Both the position numbers and the translations under genes were made by a program. 64,000 nt of DNA from Lacipirellula limnantheis. GTDB lineage: Bacteria > Planctomycetota > Planctomycetia > Pirellulales > Lacipirellulaceae. The stretch covers positions 1,808,785-1,872,784 of the forward strand of contig NZ_CP036339.1 in the NCBI RefSeq assembly GCF_007746075.1, given 5' to 3'. Each line of letters begins with the position of its first letter. The first letter of the stretch is position 1. Shown piece after piece: positions 63,596-64,000 of this stretch. The notes under the pieces are model-generated. The model saw nothing but the letters and a program-made list of their open reading frames with translations. It did no database searches and was not told the DNA's origin.

Positions 63596-64000
63596 CTAGC
63601 CCATGGCTGGGCGAGTGCCGCTGCCTGAGGTGTTGCTATGCTCGCCGCTTACCAGAGCGATTACTTTGTTGCCCGCTTGCGGGGTCAATTCGCTGTTAGT
63701 GGCCAGCACACGAAGGCGGCCTTTTTCGGGCACCAGGAACATTATCACCGCGGTCTCGCCATATTTTGTGCGGAAATCGTCGAGGGTGAAATCGTCGCTC
63801 AGAGTGGTTTTCTTGATGCGATACCCATCTTCGTACAGTTCTCGTAGGCGATCTTCCGTGAGATCCTGGGTAAACAGGATTCGACCTCGCAAGTGAGATG
63901 GAATCCGCTGATGTCGTTCGCTGGTTTTCTCGTGCAGGGCTAACTGATAGACATTCGCCGAGCCAAATTGTTCGGCAAATTGACTGACAGCCAGCGTATT
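63596..64000 (-). CDS. Cation:proton antiporter family protein, C-terminal part, cut by the window edge
   Basis: The reading frame is open to the window edge (upstream codons to 64000 continue in frame) and ends at 63596. The C-terminal 134 residues contain VYQLAL, then HLRGRILF and YGETAVIMFLV, with GNKVIALV at the end. This layout is that of the TrkA-C-like regulatory tail of sodium/proton antiporters and related cation transporters. The transmembrane part is outside the window. A TTG at 63892 is not the real start. Confidence 0.7.
   Translation of the reverse strand, partial: NTLAVSQFAEQFGSANVYQLALHEKTSERHQRIPSHLRGRILFTQDLTEDRLRELYEDGYRIKKTTLSDDFTLDDFRTKYGETAVIMFLVPEKGRLRVLATNSELTPQAGNKVIALVSGEHSNTSGSGTRPAMG

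Overview
The window reads as a chromosomal segment of a high-GC planctomycete, most likely of the Pirellulales/Lacipirellulaceae type. The grounds are a PEP-CTERM surface protein, tandem DUF1080 (3-keto-disaccharide hydrolase) domains, a large secreted glycosidase-like protein, weak or absent Shine-Dalgarno sites, and many intergenic long palindromes. The organism assignment is inference from gene content; no 16S or other phylogenetic marker was compared.

Layout. Bases 1-3590 (minus strand) hold a flagellar rod/ring operon, flgF-flgG-flgA-flgH-flgI, with flgI cut by the window edge. Bases 3837-6563 (minus) hold hemC, a DUF502 membrane protein and a ComF-type phosphoribosyltransferase. Bases 6740-13619 (plus) hold an LptF/LptG-type permease, a cyclophilin, a CelD-like acetyltransferase, a 756-residue secreted TIM-barrel-like protein and a two-domain DUF1080 protein. 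Bases 13888-29203 (plus) are a complete 14-subunit complex I operon, nuoA to nuoN in canonical order, interrupted by three long inverted repeats. Next come a PEP-CTERM protein, then on minus a threonine-aldolase-like enzyme, a Tat-exported sugar epimerase-like protein and rpiB, then a small membrane protein on plus. Pyruvate carboxylase follows (35205-38648, minus), then an anti-sigma-like ATPase/GNAT fusion, a sodium:solute symporter, and an ABC-type MacAB-like export system (42786-47394). After an ldhA-like dehydrogenase and a DUF1801 protein, two outer-membrane genes (49582-51947, plus) face a type-I-secretion-like operon (52068-57357, minus) whose ABC protein has lost every catalytic nucleotide-binding motif. 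A NhaR-type LysR regulator is divergent from that operon. The right end is a phosphorelay cluster: a CHASE-PAS hybrid kinase, two receiver-only regulators and an HPt protein. It finishes with a cheR remnant, a CAU-anticodon tRNA and the C-terminus of a cation:proton antiporter.

Functional reading. The core is energy metabolism (complex I, pyruvate carboxylase, rpiB, LdhA). Around it are envelope and export functions (flagellar L/P rings, lipopolysaccharide-type permease, ABC, MFP and TolC proteins) and signalling. The most unusual items are the catalytically dead transporter in a complete T1SS-like operon, the several families of intergenic palindromes (some inside the nuo and ABC operons), an in-frame short repeat in the linker of the ATPase-GNAT fusion, and the cheR fragment beside a tRNA gene.
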